Assembly (NCBI GenBank): GCA_037045045.1
Contig: JBAOHL010000003.1
Span: 248,001-312,000, forward strand
Direction of reading: 5' to 3'
DNA: 64,000 bases
Source: Phosphoribacter sp037045045
GTDB taxonomy: Bacteria > Actinomycetota > Actinomycetes > Actinomycetales > Dermatophilaceae
Position 1 is the stretch's first letter; each line of letters opens with the position of its first letter. The notes below the pieces were generated by a model. It was not told the DNA's origin. It made no database searches and worked only from the letters and a program-made list of their open reading frames with translations. This document shows, piece after piece, positions 40,220 to 49,269 of this stretch. Both the position numbers and the translations under genes were made by a program.

Positions 40220-41758
40220 TCAGGTGCGCCGGCGCAGCAGCGCGAGGAACATCGCGTCGGTGTCGTGCACGTGCGGCCACAGCTGGACGAACGGGCCCGG
40301 GCCGAGATCGTGGGCGGCGCCGGCGGTGGCTTCAGCGAGGGCGTCGCGGGCGTCGAGGACCTCCAGATCCTCCCGGCGTTTGACGACGTCAGCGACGAGG
40401 AACCGGGTCTCGGGCAGGTGCGGGCTGCACGTCGCGTAGCCGATGACCCCGCCCGGGCGGGTGGCCTCGACCGCGCTGACGAGCAGGTCGCGCTGCAGGG
40501 GCACGAGGGTCTGGACGTCGCCGGGGGTGCGCCGCCATCGTGCCTCCGGGCGGCGCCGCAGTGCGCCGAGCCCGGTGCACGGCGCGTCGATGAGCACGCG
40601 GTCGTAGCGGGCCGGTTCGTCGGCACCGACCAGCCGCCCGTCGCCGACGCGGACCTCGATCCGGCCCGGACCGGCGGCGCTGGCCGCGGCGAGGCTGCGG
40701 CGCACGAGGGCGGCCCGGTGCTCGCTCACGTCGGTGGCCACGAGGCTCGCGCCGCGCTGCAGGGCCAGCGCGGCGAGCAGACCGGCCTTGCCGCCGGGGC
40801 CGGCGCACAGGTCTAGCCACCGCTGCGGCCACTCCCCGGTCATCGTCGGGGCGGCGGCCAGCGCCAGGGCGACGAGTTGGGAACCCTCGTCCTGCACCGC
40901 GGCCCGCCCTTCGCGCACCGCCGGCAGCGCGCCGGGGTCACCGTGCGGCAGCACCGCTGCGGTCGGGGCCATCGCGGCGGGCCGGGCGCCGGCGGCGAGC
41001 AGTTCGGCGACCTCGGCGAGGCCGGGGCGGGCGGCCAGCGCGACGAGCGCGGGGGCGTTGTCCGCGGCGAGCAGCGCGGCAAGGTCGGCCTCGACGGTGT
41101 CTCGGGTGGCCCGGCCGTGCCCGAGCAGCGCCCCGCGCAGCGCCTCGACGATCCACCTCGGGTGCGACTCGCGGACGGCGAGGCGCTCCAGGACCGGCAA
41201 CGACTGTGGGGCGAGGTCGTCGAGCCAGTCGGCGAGGTCGCGCTCGGCCATCCGGCGCAGCACGGCGTTGACGAACCCCGCTGCTCCGGCGCCGTTGACC
41301 ATCCGGGCCAGGGCGACGGTCTCGCTCACCGCCGCGTGGGTGGGCACCCGCATCCCGAGCAGTTGGTGGGCGCCCAGACGCAGGGTGTCGAGCACCGGCG
41401 GGTCGACGGCCTCGACGGGTCGAGCCGCGAGAACGGCGATGATCGGGTCGTACCGGCCCTGCAACCGCAGGGCGCCGTACGCCAACTCGGTGGCGAAGGC
41501 GGCGTCGCGCCCGGACAGGCGCGCCGCCCGCAGGATCTTCGGCAGCTCGAGGTTGGCGTAGGCGCCTGAGGCGACCGCGCGCAGCAGCGTGTATGCCGCC
41601 AGCCGCGGCGGGTCGGCGGTCCGGGACCGCTGGGCAGGACGCTGGGCCGAACGGGCTCGCCCATGGTCGCCGCCCGACGCGGGACGCGGAACGCCGGACG
41701 TGGATCGCGGGTGGCCCGAACCGCGGCGGGGCCGGCGAGGCCCGTCGGGCTCAGCCAT
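40220..41758 (-). CDS. rsmB: 16S rRNA cytosine-5 methyltransferase, RsmB/Sun family
   Basis: 512 residues. A disordered, basic N-terminus (about 1-45) precedes a NusB-like RNA-binding domain (RLAAYTLLRAVASGAYANLELPKIL). The SAM methyltransferase domain has WLDLCAGPGGKAGLLAALA, ATDVSEHR, the catalytic-Cys motif IDAPCTGLGALRRRPEARWR and GYATCSPHLPETRFLV. It methylates a 16S rRNA cytosine (C967 in E. coli). Start ATG at 41758 overlaps the fmt stop by eight bases, in the order def-fmt-rsmB common in bacteria. Confidence 0.93.
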   Translation of the reverse strand: MAEPDGPRRPRRGSGHPRSTSGVPRPASGGDHGRARSAQRPAQRSRTADPPRLAAYTLLRAVASGAYANLELPKILRAARLSGRDAAFATELAYGALRLQGRYDPIIAVLAARPVEAVDPPVLDTLRLGAHQLLGMRVPTHAAVSETVALARMVNGAGAAGFVNAVLRRMAERDLADWLDDLAPQSLPVLERLAVRESHPRWIVEALRGALLGHGRATRDTVEADLAALLAADNAPALVALAARPGLAEVAELLAAGARPAAMAPTAAVLPHGDPGALPAVREGRAAVQDEGSQLVALALAAAPTMTGEWPQRWLDLCAGPGGKAGLLAALALQRGASLVATDVSEHRAALVRRSLAAASAAGPGRIEVRVGDGRLVGADEPARYDRVLIDAPCTGLGALRRRPEARWRRTPGDVQTLVPLQRDLLVSAVEATRPGGVIGYATCSPHLPETRFLVADVVKRREDLEVLDARDALAEATAGAAHDLGPGPFVQLWPHVHDTDAMFLALLRRRT

Positions 41759-42695
41759 CGAGGTCGAACCGCTCGCCGGCCTCGACCCGCACCCCGCGGG
41801 CCCAGTCCGGCGCCGGCATCTCCCGCTTGCCCGGCGGTCGGACCAGCCCGAGGCGCACCGGGACCGTGGCCGTCGCGGCATACACGGCGTGCTTGGCGAC
41901 GAGCAGGGTCCCCGGCGGCATCCCGGGTTCCAGGCCGGCGTCCGCGGCGAGCTCGACCGGCCCCAGCCCGAGGCGTTGCCCGCGGAAGGTGCTCCAGGCG
42001 CCGGGGGCCGGGGTGCAGCCGCGAATCCGGCGGTCCACGGCGAGGGCCGCGACCCCCCAGCGGACCCGGGCGTCGTCTGGGCCGAGTTTGGGCGCGAGCG
42101 AGAGCCCCTCGGCGGATTGCGGTGCGGCGGTGAGCTCCCCGCTCTCGATACCGTCCAGCGTCGCGACGAGCAGGGCCGCGCCGGCGTGGGCGAGCCGACC
42201 GAGCAGGTCCCCGGCGGTGTCGGTGGGGCCGATCCGTTCGGTCATCACGCCGTAGACCGGCCCGGTGTCCAGACCGGCTTCGAGACGGAACGTCGAGGCA
42301 CCGCTCACCTCGTCGCCGGCGATGATGGCGTGCTGGACCGGGGCGGCACCCCGCCACGCCGGCAGCAACGAGAAGTGCAGGTTGACCCAGCCGTGGGCAG
42401 GGACGTCGAGGGCTGCCTGCGGGACGAGGGCCCCGTAGGCGACGACCGGGCAGCAATCCGGCGCGAGGTCGCGCAGCGTCGCGAGGAACTCGCCATCCCG
42501 CGGCGAGGCCGGCGTGAGGGCCGGTATGCCGTGTTCCTCGGCCCGCACGCGCACCGGCGAGGGCTGCAGCGACCGGCCGCGGCCGGAGCGGGCGTCGGGC
42601 CGGGTGAGGACAGCGAGGACCTCGTGGCGAGAGGCGAGGATCGCGTCGAGGCTCGGGACGGCGACATCGGGGGTCCCGGCGAAGAGGACCCGCAC
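41751..42695 (-). CDS. fmt: Methionyl-tRNA formyltransferase
   Basis: Formylates initiator Met-tRNA using 10-formyl-tetrahydrofolate. The 314 residues start VRVLFAGTPDVAVPSLDAIL at a GTG (42695). NLHFSLLPAWRGAAPVQHAII carries the catalytic Asn-His region and GDEVSGASTFRLEAGLDTGPVY the catalytic Asp; a C-terminal OB-like domain follows. It begins one base after the def stop and overlaps rsmB, so the three genes are coupled. Confidence 0.96.
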   Translation of the reverse strand: MRVLFAGTPDVAVPSLDAILASRHEVLAVLTRPDARSGRGRSLQPSPVRVRAEEHGIPALTPASPRDGEFLATLRDLAPDCCPVVAYGALVPQAALDVPAHGWVNLHFSLLPAWRGAAPVQHAIIAGDEVSGASTFRLEAGLDTGPVYGVMTERIGPTDTAGDLLGRLAHAGAALLVATLDGIESGELTAAPQSAEGLSLAPKLGPDDARVRWGVAALAVDRRIRGCTPAPGAWSTFRGQRLGLGPVELAADAGLEPGMPPGTLLVAKHAVYAATATVPVRLGLVRPPGKREMPAPDWARGVRVEAGERFDLDG

Positions 42696-42696
42696 C

Positions 42697-43242
42697 TCAC
42701 ATCCCCCGGCCGAAGGTCGCGTGCGGGCTGGCCTTGACCGTCGGCACCGGACCGCCGTTCCACTGCGCCTCGCGGATCGCCCGCATCGCGGCCCGGCGTT
42801 GGACCGGGTCCATGCGGTCGATGAACAGGATGCCGTCGAGGTGGTCCGTCTCGTGTTGCACGGCCCGAGCGAGCAGGTCACTGCCCTCCAGGCGCAGCGG
42901 TTCGCCGTGCTGGTCGTACCCGGTCGCGACGACGGACAGCGCCCGTGGCGTATCGAAGGCCAGCCCCGGGAAGGACAGGCAGCCCTCGGGCCCGTCCTGG
43001 CCCTCGTCGGAGAGCTCGAGCGACGGATTGACGACATGTCCGAGGACACCGTCGACGTGGTAGGTGAACACCCGCAGGCCCACCCCGATCTGCGGGGCCG
43101 CGAGGCCGGCGCCGGGAGCGTCGAGCATGGTGTCGCCGAGGTCGCGGACCAGCTGACGCAGCTCGCGGTCGAAGTCGACGACCGGCGCTGCGGCCGTGCG
43201 CAGGATCGGGTCACCGAACAGGCGGATGTCCTTGACAGACAA
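42697..43242 (-). CDS. def: Peptide deformylase
   Basis: Removes the formyl group from nascent proteins; an Fe/Zn metallopeptidase. The 181 residues have the three family motifs in order: GAGLAAPQIGV, EGCLSFPG (metal Cys) and QHETDHLDG (metal His pair and catalytic Glu). There is no in-frame ATG or GTG at the conserved N-terminus (SVKDIRLFGDPILR), so I assign a TTG start at 43242 with AGGA upstream. A tandem repeat separates it from the MFS gene upstream. Confidence 0.94.
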   Translation of the reverse strand: MSVKDIRLFGDPILRTAAAPVVDFDRELRQLVRDLGDTMLDAPGAGLAAPQIGVGLRVFTYHVDGVLGHVVNPSLELSDEGQDGPEGCLSFPGLAFDTPRALSVVATGYDQHGEPLRLEGSDLLARAVQHETDHLDGILFIDRMDPVQRRAAMRAIREAQWNGGPVPTVKASPHATFGRGM

Positions 43243-43271
43243 GGGTGGTCCTCGGGTGGACGACAGCGGGG

Positions 43272-43339
43272 CAGTCTGACGACGGGAGTGCCCAGTCTGC
43301 GACCGGAGCACCCTGTCTGACGACGGGAGCGCCAGTCTA
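43272..43339. repeat. 20-21 bp tandem repeat between MFS gene and def
   Basis: CAGTCTG(ACGACGGGAG) and variants recur at 43272, 43293, 43313 and 43333 (periods 21, 20, 20). The last unit contains the MFS stop codon and the array ends about 30 bases before the def start, so it forms the def leader. Confidence 0.75.
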
Positions 43340-44632
43340 CGGTTCGCGCGGGGAGGTCGAGGGCGTGCTGTGGGCCCTGGGTGCGGGATCGACCGCTGGC
43401 CCTCCGGGCAGGTTGCGCACCGCCGGCGACGCGAGCACCCCGAGGGTGAGCACGGCGAAGAGGGCGGCGCTGACGAGCAGGACCGAGCGGGGGTCGAAGA
43501 CCGTGCCGAGCCACCCGAAGACCAGGGCACCGACAGGCAGAGCGATGTAGGAGCCGAGCGCGTCGTAGCTGGACACCCGGGACAGCACGTGTTGGGGGAC
43601 CTGCCGCTGCAGCGCCGTCGTCCACCCGACGTTGAACACCTCCGCCCCGGCGCCGGCAAGCAGGAACGTCGTCGCGAGCACGCCGACGCTCGGGTGCATG
43701 GCGAGGGTCGCGATGGGCACCGCGCCGACGGCGATCGTCAGCAGGCCAACGCGCAACGGCCGGCTCAGGGTGGCCCGCATGAGCACGACTGTCATGACGA
43801 GGGTGCCGACGGCCTCGGCGCCCAGCGCCAGACCCCACCCGGTCTCACCGAGACCCGGACTGGACTTGGCGACCGCCGGACCGAGAACACCGTGGGTACC
43901 GATCGAGATCGCGTTGACTCCCGCGAACGCTACGACGACCAGCCAGACCCAACTGCGGGAGCGGAACTCGACCCAACCCTCACGCATCTCGCGAAGCATC
44001 GCCACCCTGGGCTTGCCGTCCCGGACCGCGCCGCGCAGCCCGGTCCTCGCCAACAGCGGGATCGCGACGAGGTAGGTCAAGGAGTCGGCCAGCAGCGCCC
44101 ACCCAGGCCCCGGGCCGACGACGAGCAGCCCCGCCACCGCCGGCCCGACGACGTCGAAGAGGCCACGGCTGAAGGACAGCAGGGCGTTGGCCTGTTGGAT
44201 CGCCGAGTCCGGCACGAGCATCGGCACGATGGCCACCATCGCCGGCGTCGTGAACGCCACGGCCCCCCCGCCGACCCCTTCGAGGACGACGAGGTGCCAC
44301 ACCTGCGCGTGACCGGTGATGACGAGGTAGGCCGCGACCCCCTGGCTGAGGAACGCCGCAGCGTGCGCGAGTTGGATCACCACCGCCGGGGAGATCCGGT
44401 CTGCGGCCACCCCACCGAGCGGCAGGAGCACGACCATCGCCAGGGTACGGGCGGCCAGCACGAACGCGAGGTCGGCCGCCGAGCCCGAGATGTGCAGCAC
44501 GGCGAAGGCCAAGGCCACCGTGGTCAGTGCCGTGCCCGCGCGCGAGACCGTCCGCGCCGCGAAGTACCACGCGAACCGCGGTTGGCTCAGCGCGCCCGTC
44601 GCCTCGCCCAATCTCACCGAGACCGACCCCAC
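43337..44632 (-). CDS. MFS transporter, MFS_3/EntS-like
   Basis: 431 residues with 12 predicted helices. The N-terminus LSQPRFAWYFAARTVSRAGTALTTVALAFAVL and the motif LPLGGVAADRISPAVVIQLAHA (MFS motif A region) place it in the MFS_3 group of small-molecule exporters. The C-terminal tail is Pro/Ser-rich and soluble. It is inserted between priA and def, which are neighbours in many actinobacteria. The substrate is unknown. Confidence 0.85.
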   Translation of the reverse strand: MGSVSVRLGEATGALSQPRFAWYFAARTVSRAGTALTTVALAFAVLHISGSAADLAFVLAARTLAMVVLLPLGGVAADRISPAVVIQLAHAAAFLSQGVAAYLVITGHAQVWHLVVLEGVGGGAVAFTTPAMVAIVPMLVPDSAIQQANALLSFSRGLFDVVGPAVAGLLVVGPGPGWALLADSLTYLVAIPLLARTGLRGAVRDGKPRVAMLREMREGWVEFRSRSWVWLVVVAFAGVNAISIGTHGVLGPAVAKSSPGLGETGWGLALGAEAVGTLVMTVVLMRATLSRPLRVGLLTIAVGAVPIATLAMHPSVGVLATTFLLAGAGAEVFNVGWTTALQRQVPQHVLSRVSSYDALGSYIALPVGALVFGWLGTVFDPRSVLLVSAALFAVLTLGVLASPAVRNLPGGPAVDPAPRAHSTPSTSPREP

Positions 44633-44717
44633 GCCACGGTTGCGAGTATGCCGTGTCGCCGGCGTTCTCGGGTCGGTGCGGGGTCCCGAATCCCGCAGGT
44701 GCCCCGACGGCGACCCC

Positions 44718-46691
44718 TCACCGATACGTGCCGGCGCAATCCAGGCGAATCGATACCTGTTCGGGCTCCTTGCGGGCGCTGCGTTGGGCCCGGGCTGCCG
44801 CGAGCACTCCCGCGAGCTCGTCGCGCTGCCCCGCCGGCGCCCGGAGCATGACCTGGACGTGCTCGACCTCGCCCTCGATCTGCCGCAGGGGCAACGGCCC
44901 GAGAGCCTGCACCGGCAGCTGGGCGCTCACCGTGTCGACGACCTGGCCAACGGCCCGGCGAGGCCCGATGAGCTGGGCCATGGTCACCGTGGGCGGCAGC
45001 CCCAGGGTGCGGCGCTCGTCGAGCTCTCGATCGGCCAGCCAGGTCGGATCCCAGCGCACCAGGGCCTCGATCGCCGTGAACCCGGCGTGCGCCCCCGCGC
45101 CCGCCACGAGCAGCACCCCACCCGGCCGCACGAGTGCCCCAGCGGCGCACCATCGACGCAATGCCTCGATCGAGGCGTCGACGGCGGACCGTTGCAAGGT
45201 TGCCCAGGCGTCGAGCAGCAGCGCCGCGGCATACCCGCCCTCGGCCAGCGGTTCGGCCCCCGGCGTCGCGATGACGAGCGCCGGCCCGGCACCTACGTGG
45301 GGCAGCACCGGGCCGGTCCCCGACGTGAGCACGGGCACTCCGGGGAAGGCGCGACCGAGCTCCTCGGCGGTGCGTCGCGCCCCGACCACCGCAGAGCGGA
45401 AGCTGCCCGCCCCGCAGGTGGGACAGACGTGCTCGCCGTGGCCGAACCCTTCCCCGCACCACCGGCACCGGGGCGGCTGCCCGGGCGCCAGGACGGCCAC
45501 CGGTCCGTGACATCGAGGGCAGGACAACGGCGTCCGACAGGAGCGGCAGGACAACGCCGGAAGGTATCCGCCGCGCGGGACCTGGACGAGGACCGGGCCG
45601 GCGTCGAGCCCCTTCTTGGCCGCTCGCCACGCCGCTGGAGGCACGTGCGCCGCCGCGGCCGGCCCGTCCCGGCCGTGCTCGCCGCCCTCGCCGGCAACGA
45701 GCACCCGTGGTGCTGCCGCCCGGACTGCCGCCGTCGGAGCTCGCACGTCGGCCAGCCGCCCGGCCCGGACCATCTGCGCCACCTCGACGGTGCGGGCGAA
45801 ACCCCCCGACAGCAGTGCCGCGCCGGTCTGTTCGGCTCGAATGGCCAGCACCTCGCGCACGTGCGGGTAGGGCGCCCGAGGTTCCAGGAGCAGGTCGTCG
45901 CCGTCGTCCCACCAGGCGAGGAGACCGAGCCCGCTCACCGGGGCGAACATCGCGGCCCGGGTACCGACGACGACGCGGACGTGACCGCGCAGGATCTTCA
46001 GCCACGCCGTGTACCGCGCCTGCGGGCCTTGATCGGCGGTGAGCCGCACGTGCCGGCCGCGCCCGAGCAGCCCGGTAAGGGCCGCGTCGACCCGGTCGAC
46101 GTCGCGGTGGTCGGGGACGACGAGCAGCGACCCGCGGTCGTGGGCCAGCGCGGTGCCGGCCGCCACGGCCAGGGCCTCGGGCCAGTCCCCCTGCGCCGGT
46201 TGGCAAGGGAGCGCCGACCATGCCGCCGACGGCGCCTCCCCCGCGGCGATCCGTCGCAGAAAGGACGGCCCGGCCGGGTAGGCCGCCCAGGGCCCTGGCT
46301 CTGGGGACGGCGGCGCAGCGTGAGCGGCGGGGGGCTCCATGGGCAGGGCTCGCTCGGCCGCGGCATGGCGCTTGGGAATCGCCAGCCGCAGCACGTCCCC
46401 GAGGGTGCCGGCGTACCACCGAGCGCAGGCGCGCGCGGTGGCGAGGACCTCGGCGGTGAGGACGGGCTCGGGACTGACGACCCGTCGGATCGGCGTGAGC
46501 GAGCCGGGGTGTTCGGCCCGCTCCCGGCGCTCGACGACGTACCCGTCGAGGTCCCGCCCGGCAAACCGGACCCGGACCCGCACGCCAGGAACGGCCACGG
46601 CGTCCAAGGCGGGCGCGACGGCATACTCGAACTCTCGGTCCAGGTGCGGCAGTCCGTTGTCGACGACGACGGTCGCCACCGGTCGACTCAT
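44718..46691 (-). CDS. priA: Primosomal protein N' (PriA), helicase motifs degenerate
   Basis: 657 residues. The 3'-DNA-binding domain is ATVVVDNGLPHLDREFEYAV...VRVRFAGRDLDGYVV. The zinc-binding region is intact (CRSCRTPLSCPRC, CRWCGEGF, CPTCGAGS). The ATPase part lacks a Walker A GKT/GKS loop (the equivalent stretch reads GSLLVVPDHRDVDRV), and the DEEH box is replaced by AWWDDGDDL. Such PriA proteins are the rule in actinobacteria and are thought to restart replication without helicase action. ATG 46691 was preferred over 46730. Confidence 0.92.
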   Translation of the reverse strand: MSRPVATVVVDNGLPHLDREFEYAVAPALDAVAVPGVRVRVRFAGRDLDGYVVERRERAEHPGSLTPIRRVVSPEPVLTAEVLATARACARWYAGTLGDVLRLAIPKRHAAAERALPMEPPAAHAAPPSPEPGPWAAYPAGPSFLRRIAAGEAPSAAWSALPCQPAQGDWPEALAVAAGTALAHDRGSLLVVPDHRDVDRVDAALTGLLGRGRHVRLTADQGPQARYTAWLKILRGHVRVVVGTRAAMFAPVSGLGLLAWWDDGDDLLLEPRAPYPHVREVLAIRAEQTGAALLSGGFARTVEVAQMVRAGRLADVRAPTAAVRAAAPRVLVAGEGGEHGRDGPAAAAHVPPAAWRAAKKGLDAGPVLVQVPRGGYLPALSCRSCRTPLSCPRCHGPVAVLAPGQPPRCRWCGEGFGHGEHVCPTCGAGSFRSAVVGARRTAEELGRAFPGVPVLTSGTGPVLPHVGAGPALVIATPGAEPLAEGGYAAALLLDAWATLQRSAVDASIEALRRWCAAGALVRPGGVLLVAGAGAHAGFTAIEALVRWDPTWLADRELDERRTLGLPPTVTMAQLIGPRRAVGQVVDTVSAQLPVQALGPLPLRQIEGEVEHVQVMLRAPAGQRDELAGVLAAARAQRSARKEPEQVSIRLDCAGTYR

Positions 46692-46834
46692 CGTCGCCTC
46701 GAGGCCGCCGGGGGCGTGCGGACCACCCATAGACCGAACCTAGCTGCGTCCACCGACGGTGACTGACGGCCCGCCCGCACCCGCCACGGCCGCGATCTTC
46801 CCCACAGCCACCCCCCTGTGCTTATCTTTATGCC

Positions 46835-48019
46835 GTGAACTCAGGGCCGCCCCCCGGGTCGCAGGCCTCGCTGCGGGAGAGGAACCGCCTGCGCGTGCTC
46901 GACGCTGTCCGGGAACACGGCGCGCTGACCCAGGTGGAGATCGCCGAAGTCACCGGGCTCAGCGCCGCGACGGTGTCCAACGTCGTCAAGGAGTTGGACT
47001 CCGGCGGCGCCGTCGGTCTCTCTCCGAGCATCCGCAACGGCCGCCGCGCAGTGCAGGTGACCCTGGCCGCGCCCGAAGGCCTGCTCGCCGGCATCGTCTA
47101 CCGCGACCGGGAGGTCTCCGTGGCGATCGGTGACGAGCCCGGGCGAGTGCTGCAACAGACGCGGTTGCCCCTGCCGGCGGACCACCCTGCCGACGAAGCC
47201 CTCAACCGGGGCCGGCGATTGCTCTACGACTTGCTGGATGCCTCGGGCCACACCATCGAACAGGTCCACGCCGTCACCGTCGGCATCTCCGCACCGATCG
47301 ACTCGGTGTCCGGTCAGGTGGGATCCGAGAGCCTGCTGCGCGGGTGGCGCGGGGTGCACGTGGCCGAAGAGATGCGCGCGGAGCTCGGCACCCACGTCTA
47401 CCTCGAGAACTCCGCCAACCTCGCGGCGCTGGGGGAAGCGAAACTCGGTGCGCTGCAAGGCGTCCGCGACGGCGTGTACCTCAAGGCGTCCTACGGTGTG
47501 GGGGCTGGACTCATCCTCGGCGGTGAGCTGTTCCGAGGGAGCGCCGGCACCGCGGGCGAGATCGGTCACGTGACCATCGACGAGAACGGCCCGGTATGCC
47601 GCTGCGGCAACCGCGGGTGCCTCGACACCTTCGTCGGGGCCCAGGCGCTGCTGGACGCGGTACGGACGTCGCATGGTGCGCTCACGCTTCGCGACCTCGT
47701 CACCCGGGCCGTCGACGGGGACCCTGGGTGTCGTCGGGTCATCGAGGACGCCGGTCGACACATCGGGGTCGCGCTCGCCGGGGTGGTCAACCTGCTCAAC
47801 CCGCAGGTCATCGTCGTCGGCGGCGAGCTGGCCCGGGTCGGCGAGCTGCTGCTGCACCCCATCCGCGAGACCTTGTCACGATGCGCGATCCCCAGCGCGA
47901 ACCACTCGGTGCACCTGCGACCGGGGCAGCTCGCCGACCTCGCGGACGTCGCCGGTGCCCTCGTGCTCGCCGAACGGGCCCGTGAGACCGAGCATCGAGC
48001 GGCTGTCGCCGCGGGCTGA
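46835..48019 (+). CDS. ROK-family transcriptional regulator
   Basis: 394 residues. The N-terminal winged helix-turn-helix is ALTQVEIAEVTGLSAATVSNVVKELDSGG (about 30-58). The ROK domain has the sugar/phosphate pattern VTVGISAPID and the zinc motif CRCGNRGCLDTFVG. Start GTG at 46835. The ABC importer genes follow on the same strand after 136 bases, with their own promoter, so this is probably their sugar-responsive repressor (XylR/NagC-like). The effector sugar cannot be read from the sequence. Confidence 0.9.
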   Translation: MNSGPPPGSQASLRERNRLRVLDAVREHGALTQVEIAEVTGLSAATVSNVVKELDSGGAVGLSPSIRNGRRAVQVTLAAPEGLLAGIVYRDREVSVAIGDEPGRVLQQTRLPLPADHPADEALNRGRRLLYDLLDASGHTIEQVHAVTVGISAPIDSVSGQVGSESLLRGWRGVHVAEEMRAELGTHVYLENSANLAALGEAKLGALQGVRDGVYLKASYGVGAGLILGGELFRGSAGTAGEIGHVTIDENGPVCRCGNRGCLDTFVGAQALLDAVRTSHGALTLRDLVTRAVDGDPGCRRVIEDAGRHIGVALAGVVNLLNPQVIVVGGELARVGELLLHPIRETLSRCAIPSANHSVHLRPGQLADLADVAGALVLAERARETEHRAAVAAG

Positions 48020-48065
48020 GCCATCTCGGGGGGCTCGTGACCGAATCGTTGCCTCCATTTGTTGT

Positions 48066-48103
48066 ATTCAAGTCTTGACGCCAAGCGCCGGTAGCGTTTG
48101 AAT
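48066..48103 (+). promoter_or_regulatory. Promoter and candidate operator of the sugar ABC operon
   Basis: TTGACG (48075-48080) and TTGAAT (48098-48103), 17 bases apart, resemble -35 and -10 elements. ATTCAA at 48066-48071 and TTGAAT at 48098-48103 form an inverted repeat flanking the promoter, a plausible site for the adjacent ROK regulator. Confidence 0.45.
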
Positions 48104-48155
48104 CGACCCCGAGCCGCACCACGCAGGCGCGGCCGTTCCGGCCCGAGGAGACCAG

Positions 48156-49235
48156 ATGTCCACCCGTTCCACCCGTGTCGCCGGCGCCGCGCTCGCGCTT
48201 GGCCTGTCCGTCAGCGCCGTCGCCGCGTGTAGCTCCAGCTCGAGCACCACGAGCAGCACTTCCGGAGGTGCCGCGGCGAAGAAGATCGCCCTGCTACTGC
48301 CGGAGACCAAGACCGCCCGCTACGAGGCGTTCGACCGGCCGATGTTCGAAGCGGCCGTCAAGGCCGGCTGCTCGGCGTGCACGATCATCTACAACAATGC
48401 CGACCAGGACGCCGCCAAGCAGCAGCAGCAGGCCGAGTCCGCCCTCACCCAGGGCGCCAACGTCCTCGTCCTCGACGCGGTCGACGGCAAGGCCGCTGCC
48501 GGCGTCATGGCCAGCGCCAAGGCAGCCAAGGTCCCGGTCGTCGCCTACGACCGCTTCGTCGCGGGCAGCGATTACTACGTGTCCTTCGACAACGAGCAGG
48601 TCGGGAAGTTGCAGGGCCAGGCCCTCGTCGACATCCTCAAGAAGTCGGGCAAGACCTCCGGCAACATCGTCATGATCAACGGCTCGCCCACCGACCCGAA
48701 CGCCGGTGACTTCAAGAAGGGCGCGCACAGCGTCCTGGACACCAGCGGTTTCAAGATCGCCGCGGAGTACGACACCCCCGACTGGAGCAACAACAAGGCC
48801 CGGGACTGGATGGAGGGCCAGCTGGCCGCCGTCAAGGACGGGCTCGTCGGCGTGTATGCCGCGAACGACGGCACCGGCGGCGGGGCCATCGCAGCGCTCA
48901 AGGCGGGCGGCGTCACGCCGCTGCCTCCGGTGACCGGCCAGGACGCCGAACTCGCGGCGATCCAGCGGATCCTCGCCGGCGACCAGGCGCTGACGATCTA
49001 CAAGGCGATCAAGCCCCAGGCCGAGGACGCCGCGAAGGCCGCCATCGCCCTGGCCAACGGGACCAAGCCCACCGCCAAGACGACGAAGGACGGCATCCCG
49101 GCGACCCTGCTGACCCCGGTCGTCGTCACCAAGGAGACGGTGAAGTCCACCGTCGTCGCCGACAGCTTCTACAAGGTGTCCGACATCTGCACGGCCAACT
49201 TCGCCGCCGCCTGCACGGCCGCCGGTCTGAGCTGA
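48156..49235 (+). CDS. Sugar ABC transporter substrate-binding lipoprotein
   Basis: 359 residues: signal peptide with lipobox ending AVAAC (Cys25), a Ser/Thr tether, then a periplasmic-binding-protein type I fold (KIALLLPETKTARYEAFDRP, YNNADQDAAKQQQQAESALTQGA, VPVVAYDRFVAGSDYYVSFDN, VYAANDGTGGGAIAALK, VTGQDAELAAIQRILAG). It is closest in pattern to XylF/ChvE-like binding proteins for xylose and other monosaccharides. ATPase and permease genes follow in one operon. Confidence 0.92.
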   Translation: MSTRSTRVAGAALALGLSVSAVAACSSSSSTTSSTSGGAAAKKIALLLPETKTARYEAFDRPMFEAAVKAGCSACTIIYNNADQDAAKQQQQAESALTQGANVLVLDAVDGKAAAGVMASAKAAKVPVVAYDRFVAGSDYYVSFDNEQVGKLQGQALVDILKKSGKTSGNIVMINGSPTDPNAGDFKKGAHSVLDTSGFKIAAEYDTPDWSNNKARDWMEGQLAAVKDGLVGVYAANDGTGGGAIAALKAGGVTPLPPVTGQDAELAAIQRILAGDQALTIYKAIKPQAEDAAKAAIALANGTKPTAKTTKDGIPATLLTPVVVTKETVKSTVVADSFYKVSDICTANFAAACTAAGLS

Positions 49236-49269
49236 CCGCCGGCACCGGCATACGAGGAAAGGTTCAACG

